From contig JARGFS010000007.1 in NCBI GenBank assembly GCA_029211095.1, forward strand, positions 1 to 41,960: 41,960 bases of DNA. Reading direction: 5' to 3'. Positions 7,962-15,705 of this stretch are shown one piece after another. Below the pieces are notes generated by a model. It saw nothing but the letters and a program-made list of their open reading frames with translations. It searched no databases and was not told where the DNA came from. Within the stretch, counting starts at the first letter, position 1, and each line of letters starts with the position of its first letter. This DNA is from a bacterium. GTDB taxonomy: Bacteria > Zixibacteria > MSB-5A5 > GN15 > FEB-12. Made by a program: the position numbers and the translations under genes.

Positions 7962-8936
7962 TCAATCGCTGTTCTTCCTATGGTCCAGCGAGTCAACTTT
8001 CTCCATCAAATTGTTCATAGTTCGTCGGAGATCGCCGACCTCCTCTTTTACCGCCGTCTGCCCTTCGGAAATGAAACCCATTATAAAGAAGCCGAGACCA
8101 ACTCCCACCAGGAGAATTACCAGATACAACAGCGGCAGCTGGGTTTCCCCGAGGATATACTTGACGTACATAGCCCAGGCCCCAACCAGAATACCGACGA
8201 AGATAATTGCCGACCCAAGAACCCCAAAAAAGAGGAGCGGTTTCCTCAGGAAAGTGATCTGGAACTTTACGGCCAGCATATCCAAAACCCCCACCGGGAC
8301 CCGCCAGATAGAGAATTTGGTGGTCCCCCATCTGCGGTCATAGAGAGGGATTTTGACCTCCTCGACACTGAATCCATCGGCAGCCGCCAGCGGTACCAGA
8401 TATCGATGCCAATCCCGGCGCAGAAAAATCCGCTTGATAACTTCGCGGCGGAAGGCCTTGACCGAATTCAGATCATGTACTTTCAGGTTGAAAATCTTAC
8501 GCGAAACCCAATTGTAGATACCGGAAACAAATCGTTTTTCATATTTCCCCTGTTTCCAGCCGGTGGAGAGATCGGCCCCTTCCAGCACTGGTTGAACCAG
8601 ATCAGGGATGTCTTCGGGCAGGTACTGAAGATCAGCCGGATAAAATACAAATATGTCACCCGAAGCGACCGCAAAACCGGTCATCAGGGCTTCGGTCAGA
8701 CCCCTGTTGCGATGGTGGGCGGCGCATTTGACAAAGTCATATTTGGCCGCGTTGGCCTTGATTTTCTCAAGAGTCTTGTCGGTCGAGCCGTCATCAATCA
8801 GGACCAGTTCACACTGGAGCCCGGACTCGGCCCGCATTTTGGCGAATTTATCACAGAGCTCATCGATATTCCCTTCCTCGTTTAAAGCCGGGACTATCGT
8901 GGAGACGAAATCTTTATTATTCGGGTCGTAATTCAA
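7962..8936 (-). CDS. Family 2 glycosyltransferase with two C-terminal membrane helices (GtrB/DPM-like)
   Basis: A 324-residue protein. The GT2 domain (about 8-225) has STIVPALNEEGNIDELC, LVLIDDGSTDKT, RNRGLTEALMTGFAVASGD, the FYPADLQYLPED metal site and a DLNSVKAFRR segment. Two strong hydrophobic helices follow (about 232-255 and 265-292), as in GtrB and other polyprenyl-phosphate glucosyl- or mannosyltransferases. Unusually, the last 35 residues form a polar, heptad-like tail after the second helix (EEVGDLRRTMNNLMEKVDSL). The start is a TTG at 8936; no in-frame ATG precedes the catalytic core. It is 176 bases upstream of the DPM1-like gene and probably a separate transcript with a related role. 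Confidence 0.88.
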   Translation of the reverse strand: MNYDPNNKDFVSTIVPALNEEGNIDELCDKFAKMRAESGLQCELVLIDDGSTDKTLEKIKANAAKYDFVKCAAHHRNRGLTEALMTGFAVASGDIFVFYPADLQYLPEDIPDLVQPVLEGADLSTGWKQGKYEKRFVSGIYNWVSRKIFNLKVHDLNSVKAFRREVIKRIFLRRDWHRYLVPLAAADGFSVEEVKIPLYDRRWGTTKFSIWRVPVGVLDMLAVKFQITFLRKPLLFFGVLGSAIIFVGILVGAWAMYVKYILGETQLPLLYLVILLVGVGLGFFIMGFISEGQTAVKEEVGDLRRTMNNLMEKVDSLDHRKNSD

Positions 8937-8957
8937 TCAAGGGTTCCCAACAAATCG

Positions 8958-8985
8958 ATTATCATTCTATCACAATGATCGACAA
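8958..8985 (-). promoter_or_regulatory. Possible sigma70-type promoter for the GtrB-like gene
   Basis: On the minus strand TTGTCG (8985-8980) and GATAAT (8963-8958) are separated by 16 bases, 22 bases before the TTG start. The -10 matches at five positions and the -35 at four, so this is only a candidate; TAGAAT at 8970-8965 is a competing -10. Confidence 0.4.
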
Positions 8986-9075
8986 TAAGATGACATTTTC
9001 GCTTGAAAAACTCAACCTATTTTTACGATTGTGACAAGTTTGTTGGTTTTACGTTAGTGGTTCTGCCGAACCTGT

Positions 9076-9100
9076 GGCGGAACTGCTGAAGAGTTCCGCC
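9076..9100. repeat. Perfect 9-bp inverted repeat, REP-like
   Basis: GGCGGAACT (9076-9080 plus 9081-9084) and AGTTCCGCC (9092-9100) flank a seven-base loop. It is preceded by a second small dyad, GGTTC/GAACC, at about 9059-9072. The 306-base spacer from 8937 to 9242 holds this element, the 15-bp tandem repeat and a candidate promoter; no gene was seen in it. A shortened copy of the same sequence lies in the opposite orientation at 10377-10391. Confidence 0.75.
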
Positions 9101-9134
9101 CTACTCGCTGCTTATTACTTAAAGGTGCCACGCT

Positions 9135-9179
9135 CAAACTCGTTTGGGCCAAACTCGTTTAGGCCAAACTCGTTTGGGC
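9135..9179. repeat. 15-bp tandem repeat, three copies
   Basis: CAAACTCGTTTGGGC occurs three times head to tail (9135-9149, 9150-9164, 9165-9179), with one change in the middle copy (TTTAGGC). Each unit is itself a small dyad, CAAAC and GTTTG around TC. The repeat lies 64 bases beyond the stop codon of the dockerin-like gene, in its 3' flank. Confidence 0.9.
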
Positions 9180-9242
9180 GTGATTCCACAATCAATCCGG
9201 GCCAAATAAATTTGACCCGGCCACTCTGTCGGCCAGTAATTG

Positions 9243-10100
9243 CTATGGACAGTCATGGCAGGCGGCTGGTGGCGGACCACCACCGAACATGTAGTCTACA
9301 AACCAGGTCAAATCACTTATATCGAGCGTGCAATCGTATTGGCTGCCCGGAAGATTGAGAGCGATATCGAACTCCTCCATGCAGATCGGAGGTGGGCCAG
9401 ATGCAAACATGAAGTCAACAAAGTACGTTAAATCAGAGATGTCTTCCTCACCACTCTGATTTGCATCTCCTGGGACAAGGCAACAACCAGCCCCTTTTGT
9501 CCATGCGGCCAGATATGCCGAGACTTTTCCACCGGCCGTTGTAAAGTAACCCCCGGCAATCAATTTGTTGTCATAGACGCTGAGTGCGTAGACACCATTA
9601 TTCATACCGGAGCCGAGCGATGACCAGGAAGATCCGTCCCAGGCCGCTATACTACTGGCGCTGACGCCGCCGGCCGTTGTAAAGTAACCCCCTGCGATAA
9701 GCTTTCCCTGAAAAACTGCCGTTGCATATATCCTGCTATCAACGCCCGGGAGTGAAGGTGAAATTGCATTGTCCCAGTAGATGTCATCAGGATCAGAGGC
9801 TGTCGCCCGAGTGCCTGATACCAATGGTTCACCAGTAATTGAATCAGTGATAAATTCTGTGTCGCCTAAATCCAGTGGTCCCTGATAGCCAGAATTGCGT
9901 ATGGCATCCAGATCAAACCGGCCATTCCTGTCAAGGAATCGCTCCACCGGAACACCTTTGTCCACAGGTTGACCAGATGATTGCAGAATTGTCTTGACAC
10001 CAATTGTTGTATTGTCGTCTGGAGAAAGGTTTGTTGCGGACAGTCCACAGGTAGATAGGGCTATAAAAGCAGTGCAGAAAATTAAGAGTGAGCGGATCAT
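9243..10100 (-). CDS. Secreted beta-propeller-like repeat protein with C-terminal dockerin-like domain
   Basis: A 285-residue exported protein. A signal peptide covers about residues 1-23 (MIRSLLIFCTAFIALSTCGLSA). The middle carries two copies of a roughly 45-residue repeat with the core GKLIAGGYFTTAGG / NKLIAGGYFTTAGG, each followed by an AAW phrase, as in kelch- or PQQ-like surface proteins. The last 70 residues hold two dockerin-like calcium-binding half-sites, starting DANQSGEEDISDLTYFVD and DCTLDISDLTWFVDYMFGGG. The second repeat stops abruptly before its WDGSSW phrase and runs into the dockerin, so this looks like a shortened member of a longer-repeat family. A strong Shine-Dalgarno sequence (GGGGAGG) and a consensus-like promoter precede it. 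The function is unknown; surface display or matrix binding is plausible. Confidence 0.8.
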   Translation of the reverse strand: MIRSLLIFCTAFIALSTCGLSATNLSPDDNTTIGVKTILQSSGQPVDKGVPVERFLDRNGRFDLDAIRNSGYQGPLDLGDTEFITDSITGEPLVSGTRATASDPDDIYWDNAISPSLPGVDSRIYATAVFQGKLIAGGYFTTAGGVSASSIAAWDGSSWSSLGSGMNNGVYALSVYDNKLIAGGYFTTAGGKVSAYLAAWTKGAGCCLVPGDANQSGEEDISDLTYFVDFMFASGPPPICMEEFDIALNLPGSQYDCTLDISDLTWFVDYMFGGGPPPAACHDCP

Positions 10101-10137
10101 GGAACCTCCCCTTAAGTGAGATGTTTGAGTCTATGAA

Positions 10138-10166
10138 AATATACTAAGGAAGCGTCGGTTTGTCAA
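10138..10166 (-). promoter_or_regulatory. Sigma70-type promoter for the dockerin-like gene
   Basis: On the minus strand TTGACA (10166-10161, perfect) and TATATT (10143-10138) are 17 bases apart. The predicted start is near 10131, about 30 bases before the ATG at 10100. Confidence 0.8.
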
Positions 10167-10169
10167 TGG

Positions 10170-10520
10170 GGGTGGGGTTAGGCCCGGTCCCAGGGTACGC
10201 GGGGATTACGAAAATGCGAGGGATGTGAACAAGAAGGGGCGGGCGGGGGTGCCTGCCGTCCACGGTCGGCCCTATCAGAAACAGCTTGACTTGATCTCCA
10301 GTAATAAGCTGATTAAGGACTTAGAGCGATTTTGGCCACTTGCGGCCGCTCTGACAGCGTTGGAGTGTGCCTATGGGGCGGACTCTTCAGCTACGCCAAG
10401 AGTAGACGAGGGTATCTGCCGCCTGTCTATCGGTCGAAACCAGATCGGTTTCGACCTACGGAGACTGCGAGAGCATCGTTGGTCAGGCAGGTTCCGACCC
10501 GCGGTGCGAGCGCAAGAGGC
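10170..10520. other. Non-coding stretch with three hairpins, possible decayed repeat or structured RNA
   Basis: Between the dockerin-like gene and the STAS gene I see no convincing gene. Three stem-loops follow each other. The first is AGAGC/GCTCT around GGCC/GGCC (10323-10352). The second is ACTCTT/AAGAGT (10382-10403). The third is a perfect 10-bp stem, GGTCGAAACC/GGTTTCGACC, with a five-base loop (10432-10456). The segment 10377-10391, GGCGGACTCTTCAGC, matches the inverted repeat at 9076-9100 read on the other strand except for one missing base. An open frame of 118 codons crosses the region, but its composition is low-complexity and basic and it overruns the next gene, so it is not called. 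Confidence 0.45.
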
Positions 10521-10522
10521 AA

Positions 10523-10551
10523 CTGATTTGTACAATATTCGTAAGTATAAT
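10523..10551 (+). promoter_or_regulatory. Possible promoter of the partner-switch genes
   Basis: A perfect -10 hexamer TATAAT (10546-10551) lies 17 bases after CTGATT (10523-10528), a weak -35. The start would be near 10558, just before the Shine-Dalgarno GGAGG at 10562-10566. Confidence 0.55.
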
Positions 10552-10577
10552 TACAACAACCGGAGGCAAGTATATCG

Positions 10578-10922
10578 ATGAAACTGTCAGATAGGACTCA
10601 GGACGGCATTGTCGTCCTCTCCCCCAGCGGCAAGATTATGGGCGGTCCCGATGCCAGCCTGCTAAACGACAAGCTGCACCAATGCATTGAAAGCGACCAG
10701 AAAAAAATCGTGGTCGATTTGGCCGGCGTTGAATGGATGAACTCCACTGGCCTGGGAATCTTGATTTCCAGTTACACTACTCTTCGCAACAACGGTGGCG
10801 AACTGAAATTAGCCAACGTAACGGACAAGATTCATTCCCTGCTCGTTATTACAAAACTGGTCTCTGTTTTTGAGGCGCATGACTCAGTTGATGAAGCGGT
10901 CGGAGCATTCGGACAGGGATAA
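10578..10922 (+). CDS. STAS-domain anti-sigma-factor antagonist (SpoIIAA/RsbV-like)
   Basis: A 114-residue single STAS domain. The phosphorylation site is Ser56 in WMNSTGLGIL, in the position used by RsbV and SpoIIAA; Thr57 follows. In partner switching the unphosphorylated antagonist captures the RsbW-type kinase and releases its client, and a PP2C phosphatase resets it. Both matching partners lie directly downstream (10996 and 11440), so the three form a complete core. An unusually placed terminator hairpin separates this gene from the kinase gene. GGAGG is 11 bases before the ATG. Confidence 0.92.
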   Translation: MKLSDRTQDGIVVLSPSGKIMGGPDASLLNDKLHQCIESDQKKIVVDLAGVEWMNSTGLGILISSYTTLRNNGGELKLANVTDKIHSLLVITKLVSVFEAHDSVDEAVGAFGQG

Positions 10923-10950
10923 AGAGACATTTTACTTAGCACGTTGATTG

Positions 10951-10981
10951 CAGGTAGGCTAAAGGTCCTGCCTGTTTTTTT
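10951..10981 (+). terminator. Intrinsic terminator between antagonist and anti-sigma genes
   Basis: The arms CAGGTAGG (10951-10958) and CCTGCCTG (10967-10974) pair over eight bases with one G-U, around an eight-base loop, and seven T follow directly. It lies 29 bases after the STAS stop and just before the next Shine-Dalgarno (GGAG at 10982). It should end part of the transcripts after the antagonist gene. Confidence 0.8.
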
Positions 10982-10995
10982 GGAGTACACAACCT

Positions 10996-11418
10996 ATGGA
11001 CAAACCGGTCATCAAGGGTAATACAATAACCGTTCCCTCGAAACTCGATCACCTGGCCGATGTGGACCTCTTTATTGAAGGGATTCTTCGAGGCTATGGC
11101 ACCGACGAGTCTTTGATTGCCGACATTGCGATATCGGTCTCGGAACTGGTCAATAATGCCGTTAGTCACGGCAACCAGGGGGAGTCGGATAAAATTGTGT
11201 CGGTGAGTATCGAGAAGACGAATGGATCGGTCTCAATTGCGGTCACTGACGAAGGAGGCGGATTCAATCCCGGTGAAATCGCTAATCCGGTCGCAGATGA
11301 GAATCTTTTAAAAGACGTCGGGCGCGGGATTTTCATTGTGAATTCACTAATGGATACCGTGGAAACCAAGAAGTCAGACAAAGGCACAACGGTAGTAATC
11401 ACCAAAAGCCTTCAGTAA
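10996..11418 (+). CDS. RsbW/SpoIIAB-like serine kinase, anti-sigma type
   Basis: A 140-residue HATPase_c protein of the GHKL family. The N-box reads SELVNNAVSHGN with Glu50, Asn54 and His58, the G1 box is DEGGGF with Asp85, and GRGIFIV forms the G2-like turn. This compact form without a dimerisation domain is that of RsbW/SpoIIAB kinases, which phosphorylate a STAS antagonist and bind a sigma factor or another client. The STAS partner is 73 bases upstream and the SpoIIE-type phosphatase 21 bases downstream. No sigma factor gene is adjacent, so the client is not evident. GGAG lies 10 bases before the ATG. Confidence 0.9.
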   Translation: MDKPVIKGNTITVPSKLDHLADVDLFIEGILRGYGTDESLIADIAISVSELVNNAVSHGNQGESDKIVSVSIEKTNGSVSIAVTDEGGGFNPGEIANPVADENLLKDVGRGIFIVNSLMDTVETKKSDKGTTVVITKSLQ

Positions 11419-11439
11419 CCTTATCCAGAGCGTTGGAAC

Positions 11440-13698
11440 ATGAGCCTGGAACTGGCCAAAATAATTCTATACTTTTTATCAGGTGGATTCCTGGTATTTC
11501 TCGCCATTACGATTACCAGGGATAATTTTGGGTACCGTCTGAACAGAATGACAGGCGCAATGCTTGCCTGTGCCGGTTTGGGACCATTGTTCATGGCGCT
11601 GGGGGCAATCGCGGAGCAGGGGCTGGCCCCGGGAATGCGATTGGATCAGATTTCCTTTTACAACATTCACTATATCTGGGAACTGTTTTTCCCCTGTTTG
11701 CTGGTCTTTTCGTGGATCTATCCGATTGATCGATTCCGAAGTTTCAAACATCCGCGAATGGCGTATTTAGTTTTCATTCCCCAAATCACCCACGTCATAA
11801 TCATTTTGTTTTTCCCGGAGTTTACCAAGCTCCTCTCTATCATTGAAATTGATCCAACCCAGGAAGGCGTGGCGGCAATCGTTCTGAAACCGATTGCCAG
11901 GCTGTTCTCCTGGATACTCCTGCTGGCCAGCTATGTCAGGACCAATCACGAAGTAATCTTTGGCGCATTCAACCTGATCTATGTGTTCTCGGCCATCTTT
12001 TTCCTGGAGACCGGGCGACCGCTTGTAACCAGCCCGCGCTTGAAGAAACAGACCGAAGTAGTTCTGTGGGGGACCCGTTTTGGGCTGGGGCTTTTTGTAA
12101 TTGCACAACTGGGCGCCACGGTTCTTCCGTACGAATTACCGGCCGGATTGACCAGTGTCTTGATACTGGTGGCCATGCTGACCGGAGCGGGGTTCTTCAT
12201 TTTTGCCACAATCAGGCACCAGTTTTTGGATGTAAGACTGGTTTTCCGGCAATCGTTTGTTTACACGATAACCAGCGCCATACTGGTGGGTACCTACATT
12301 GTCATGGTTTTGCAGTCCCGTAGATTTCTGGATCCGATCTTTGGGGAGCAGGCTGAGTTAGTCTCTTATGTTTTTATCGTGTTCATCCTTTTGCTGTTCC
12401 AGCCGATCAACAACTGGATCGACAATATCATTCGGGCTCTGTTCATGAGGACTCGCACCGATCCCCGAAATGTGATGGGTCGTTTTTCGCGGCAACTTAT
12501 TTCGCAGTTTGATCCGGGCCAGCTCAGGAAGATAATCAGTGAGATATTGAAGACTTCGCTGCTGGTGGGGCAGGTGTATTTTGTTCTCTTTGATGATGAA
12601 GTTGAAGAATACGCATTGCTTCCTGGCGAAGATGTCCCGCACCGAGAGGTGATTGGAAGAGATGATCTGATGTTGCGCGCCATTAACCTTCTGGACCGCC
12701 CCACCGATATGTCCACGCTGTCCGACTACATGGAGAATTCCAAACTGGGCGCATTGCTGGAGAAAAACAAAGTACGTCTGGTTCTTCCGATGAAAGACTC
12801 GCAGCATCTCCTGGGATTTCTGGCCCTGACTGACAAAATTACCGGCTACCGCTACTCATCAGAAGACCTGAATTTATTGGGCGTCCTTTCCAACCAGATG
12901 GTTTCCGCGTTGACCAATGCCCGTCTGTATGTAGAATCTCTTGAGCGCATCCGCCTTCAGGAAGAAGTTACTATGGCTCGCCAGATTCAGCTGGACCTTC
13001 TCCCCTCTGCCCCCCCGATACTCAGCTGCACCGAGATTCATGCCCAATCGACGCCCTCACGGACTATCGGAGGAGACTTCTACGACTTCATTGACCTTGG
13101 TGATGACCGGGTGGGAGTTGTCATTGCTGATGCATCCGGTAAAGGGATGCCAGCCGCATTAATGATCGCACAGACACAGGCGATGATCCGGAGTGAGTTA
13201 CATAACGGCAATAGTATTTCAACCATGCTGGCCAATGTGAACCAGCAGATTGTCCAGGCGACTTCGTCTGAAAAGTACGTGACCCTCTTTTATGGTGAGT
13301 TGAATACCAGAACGCACGAGTTCTCATACGCAAATGCCGGCCACAATTGTCCGCTGCTGGTACGATCCTGCGGTGACGTGGAGTTTTTGCAAAAAGGAGG
13401 ACCAATCATTGGCGCTCTGCCGGGAATGCAATACGAAGAATCAACCGTGAAACTTGAAACCGACGATCTGCTCTTTTTGTTCACCGACGGATTATCCGAA
13501 GCAATGAATGAAAGAGAAGAGGAATATACAGAAGAGCGAATCTGTGAGTTTATCGTGAGCCATCGGGATCATGACCCGGAGTCGATACTCCGGAGTATAG
13601 TGGAAGATGTCCGCACACATGACCCGAGTACGCCACCACAGGATGACACCACGATCATTGCCCTCAAAATGAACAATGGTTTGGAGCCCCATGTCTGA
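11440..13698 (+). CDS. Membrane PP2C phosphatase: 7TM sensor, GAF, SpoIIE domain (RsbU-like)
   Basis: A 752-residue protein in three parts. Residues 1-310 contain about eight or nine hydrophobic segments like the 7TM region found on some histidine kinases. Residues about 340-500 look like a GAF domain. Residues about 505-750 are a SpoIIE/PP2C phosphatase with TIGGDFYDF, ADASGKGMPAALM, FTDGLSEAMNE and a closing QDDTTIIALKM, so the metal-binding aspartates are present. It should dephosphorylate the STAS protein in response to a membrane or cytosolic signal. It completes the antagonist-kinase-phosphatase set. Its end overlaps the Nudix gene by eight bases. Confidence 0.92.
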   Translation: MSLELAKIILYFLSGGFLVFLAITITRDNFGYRLNRMTGAMLACAGLGPLFMALGAIAEQGLAPGMRLDQISFYNIHYIWELFFPCLLVFSWIYPIDRFRSFKHPRMAYLVFIPQITHVIIILFFPEFTKLLSIIEIDPTQEGVAAIVLKPIARLFSWILLLASYVRTNHEVIFGAFNLIYVFSAIFFLETGRPLVTSPRLKKQTEVVLWGTRFGLGLFVIAQLGATVLPYELPAGLTSVLILVAMLTGAGFFIFATIRHQFLDVRLVFRQSFVYTITSAILVGTYIVMVLQSRRFLDPIFGEQAELVSYVFIVFILLLFQPINNWIDNIIRALFMRTRTDPRNVMGRFSRQLISQFDPGQLRKIISEILKTSLLVGQVYFVLFDDEVEEYALLPGEDVPHREVIGRDDLMLRAINLLDRPTDMSTLSDYMENSKLGALLEKNKVRLVLPMKDSQHLLGFLALTDKITGYRYSSEDLNLLGVLSNQMVSALTNARLYVESLERIRLQEEVTMARQIQLDLLPSAPPILSCTEIHAQSTPSRTIGGDFYDFIDLGDDRVGVVIADASGKGMPAALMIAQTQAMIRSELHNGNSISTMLANVNQQIVQATSSEKYVTLFYGELNTRTHEFSYANAGHNCPLLVRSCGDVEFLQKGGPIIGALPGMQYEESTVKLETDDLLFLFTDGLSEAMNEREEEYTEERICEFIVSHRDHDPESILRSIVEDVRTHDPSTPPQDDTTIIALKMNNGLEPHV

Positions 13699-14263
13699 GC
13701 AGCACAGAGATTTTGATGCCCAGAAGCTGGCCGCTCTGAAAGACAAGCATAGCGGGTACAAGATTTGTCCCCGATGCGGCGCTTCTCTTGAGGCCCGAGA
13801 GATTGACAATCATATCAGAATGGTCTGCCCATCCGATGAATGCGGCTTTATATTTTATCAGAATCCGATACCGGCCGCCGGTGCGATAATAGTTGAGAAT
13901 GACTCGATCCTCTTGGTCAAGCGCTCGCACCCGCCCCGAATTGGTGATTGGTGTATTCCGGCCGGATTCATGGAATGGAAGGAGCATCCCTCTCGGACGG
14001 CTGTGCGAGAACTCAAGGAAGAGACCGGATTAGAGGTGCGGTTGACAGAACTGTTTGAAGTCTACTCCGGGAATGATGATCCAAGAGCCAACGCGGTGTT
14101 GATCCTCTACCTGGCCGAAATTATTGGGGGAAAAATGGAACCGGGGGATGATGCTCAGGATGTCCGCTTCTTCCCATTCAGTGAATTACCTGACAACATC
14201 GCCTTTGTTGCCCACGTGCAGGCACTGGCTGACTACTCCGGACGGTTTCGAAACGAGACCTGA
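13691..14263 (+). CDS. Nudix hydrolase with N-terminal zinc ribbon
   Basis: A protein of 190 residues. Four cysteines (about 26, 29, 46, 51) in CPRCG and CPSDEC form a zinc ribbon like that of NudC-type NADH pyrophosphatases. A complete Nudix box follows at about 92-114, with Gly, Glu, REL and the EE pair in ELKEETGLEV. The SQPWPFPxS motif that defines NudC substrate choice is absent, so the substrate is open; NAD-related, ADP-sugar or nucleotide pyrophosphates are possible. The ATG at 13691 overlaps the phosphatase gene by eight bases; an upstream in-frame ATG at 13676 lacks a Shine-Dalgarno. The kinase gene follows three bases after the stop. Confidence 0.88.
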   Translation: MSEQHRDFDAQKLAALKDKHSGYKICPRCGASLEAREIDNHIRMVCPSDECGFIFYQNPIPAAGAIIVENDSILLVKRSHPPRIGDWCIPAGFMEWKEHPSRTAVRELKEETGLEVRLTELFEVYSGNDDPRANAVLILYLAEIIGGKMEPGDDAQDVRFFPFSELPDNIAFVAHVQALADYSGRFRNET

Positions 14264-14265
14264 AC

Positions 14266-15705
14266 ATGAAGTCTAAATTTGGCCTGCGCTTATTCCGTCT
14301 GTTTCTCGCCTTCTCGCTCCTGCCCCTGCTCGTCATGGCCATTGTTGGCTACTACCTTTCCTCTGAGTCGGCTGAGTTTCTTGCAACCGAGAACGGTTCT
14401 TCGGCTGAGGAAGTAACCCGGCTATTCAACCAATTCAATGTTGAACGAATAGATCATGCCTTGGAGAGAGCGTCCACCCGGGGAGAGCTTCAGGGGCTTG
14501 ATTTCCGACTTCTGTTTGTTCACCCGGATAGCTGCCAGCCAATAGAAAGGCTGGGAGCTGTTTCAATGGAGCAGGCTCAGGCGATATGCCAGGACCTCAA
14601 GAGAAACGTTTCCGGGCAGCTTCATCTTGATTCGATTTCCATTCAGTATCGGATGGCTGTTGATAGTATCGGGCGGATTCTGGTCGGTGGCTTCATTTTC
14701 CCATCCAGTTACCAGAGGATGCTGTCCGAAGTTGAGAGAGGCATCAATCGACAAGCGGCGGTAAAATCCCAGCGAGACAATTATTTTCTATTTTTGGCTC
14801 TGCTTTTTCTATTGCTGAGTCTCGTGTCGGCTGTGGTCGCTTACTTCTTTTCTCGCCGACTGGCCGGTTCGTTGTCTCAACCATTAACCGCCCTCAAGGA
14901 GTCAGCCCGGAGAATCTCCGGCGGTGACTTTGAGGAGCGGGTCAATGTACGGACTGATGGAGAAATCTCAGAACTGGTCACAAGCTTCAATAGTATGGCC
15001 GCCCATCTGGGACGGACCACTGACAAGTTGGCCCAGTCTGAGCGCGTGGCTGCCTGGCGGAACATCGCTCGTCGCTTAGCCCATGACCTGAAGAATCCAT
15101 TGCAGCCAATCATTGTTTCGCTTTACCGGATAGAGAAAATCATGCAGGAGAACGGCCAGCTCGAATTAGTAAGAGAGCCGATCCGCGCAGCCACTGAAGA
15201 ATTAAAACAGCTTACTACTCTGGCCGAACGATTTTCTGATCTGGCCAAGGTTCCCCCTCCCAAACTGCAGACGGTCGATCTTGCAGAATTACTGGAGAGC
15301 GTTGTTGATCTTTATCGCGGACGGCCAGAATCAGGTAAGATTGAACTGCAATTGCCTGTCGGTGATCTGAAAACTCAGACGGACCCCACCTACCTTCGCG
15401 AAATCCTGCACAACCTTATCAAAAACAGTCTGGAAGCAATTGACCCGACCGGGCAGATAACAATCAACGTCTCCGGCCAGAACGAGGAACTCGTCATAGA
15501 GATTGCCGACAGCGGCCGGGGGATGGACGCAGTTACGCTAAAGAACGCGCGTCAACCATATTTCACTACCAAGAGCGATGGCTCCGGTCTCGGCCTGGCC
15601 CTGGTTGATAAGACGATTGGAGAGTTAGGTGGAACTCTGTCGATTGAGTCCAGGCCGGAGAGAGGCACTACCGTTCGCATTACTATCCCCAGAGGAACTG
15701 ATTGA
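14266..15705 (+). CDS. NtrY-like sensor histidine kinase
   Basis: A 479-residue membrane kinase. A first helix (about 8-28) and a second (about 170-192) enclose a periplasmic sensor of some 140 residues. A HAMP domain (about 193-245) and a dimerisation domain with the NtrY signature AAWRNIARRLAHDLKNPLQP follow; the phospho-acceptor is His273. The ATPase domain is complete: NLIKNSLEA, EIADSGRGMD and GSGLGLALVDKT. It should phosphorylate the regulator encoded directly downstream, whose ATG overlaps this stop codon (TGATG). The three-base gap from the Nudix gene places it in the same operon as the partner-switch genes. Confidence 0.93.
   Translation: MKSKFGLRLFRLFLAFSLLPLLVMAIVGYYLSSESAEFLATENGSSAEEVTRLFNQFNVERIDHALERASTRGELQGLDFRLLFVHPDSCQPIERLGAVSMEQAQAICQDLKRNVSGQLHLDSISIQYRMAVDSIGRILVGGFIFPSSYQRMLSEVERGINRQAAVKSQRDNYFLFLALLFLLLSLVSAVVAYFFSRRLAGSLSQPLTALKESARRISGGDFEERVNVRTDGEISELVTSFNSMAAHLGRTTDKLAQSERVAAWRNIARRLAHDLKNPLQPIIVSLYRIEKIMQENGQLELVREPIRAATEELKQLTTLAERFSDLAKVPPPKLQTVDLAELLESVVDLYRGRPESGKIELQLPVGDLKTQTDPTYLREILHNLIKNSLEAIDPTGQITINVSGQNEELVIEIADSGRGMDAVTLKNARQPYFTTKSDGSGLGLALVDKTIGELGGTLSIESRPERGTTVRITIPRGTD

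Noticed and set aside
7980-8885. 301-codon open frame on the plus strand
   Set aside because: It is the antisense shadow of the GtrB-like glycosyltransferase, which has all its motifs on the minus strand.
9135-9179. Short repeat array as a CRISPR
   Set aside because: The 15-bp units are contiguous without spacers and no cas gene is present.
10225-10581. Open frame of 118 codons before the STAS gene
   Set aside because: It overlaps the next start, has a very basic and shuffled-looking composition, crosses three hairpins and the candidate promoter, and shows no recognisable fold or Shine-Dalgarno.
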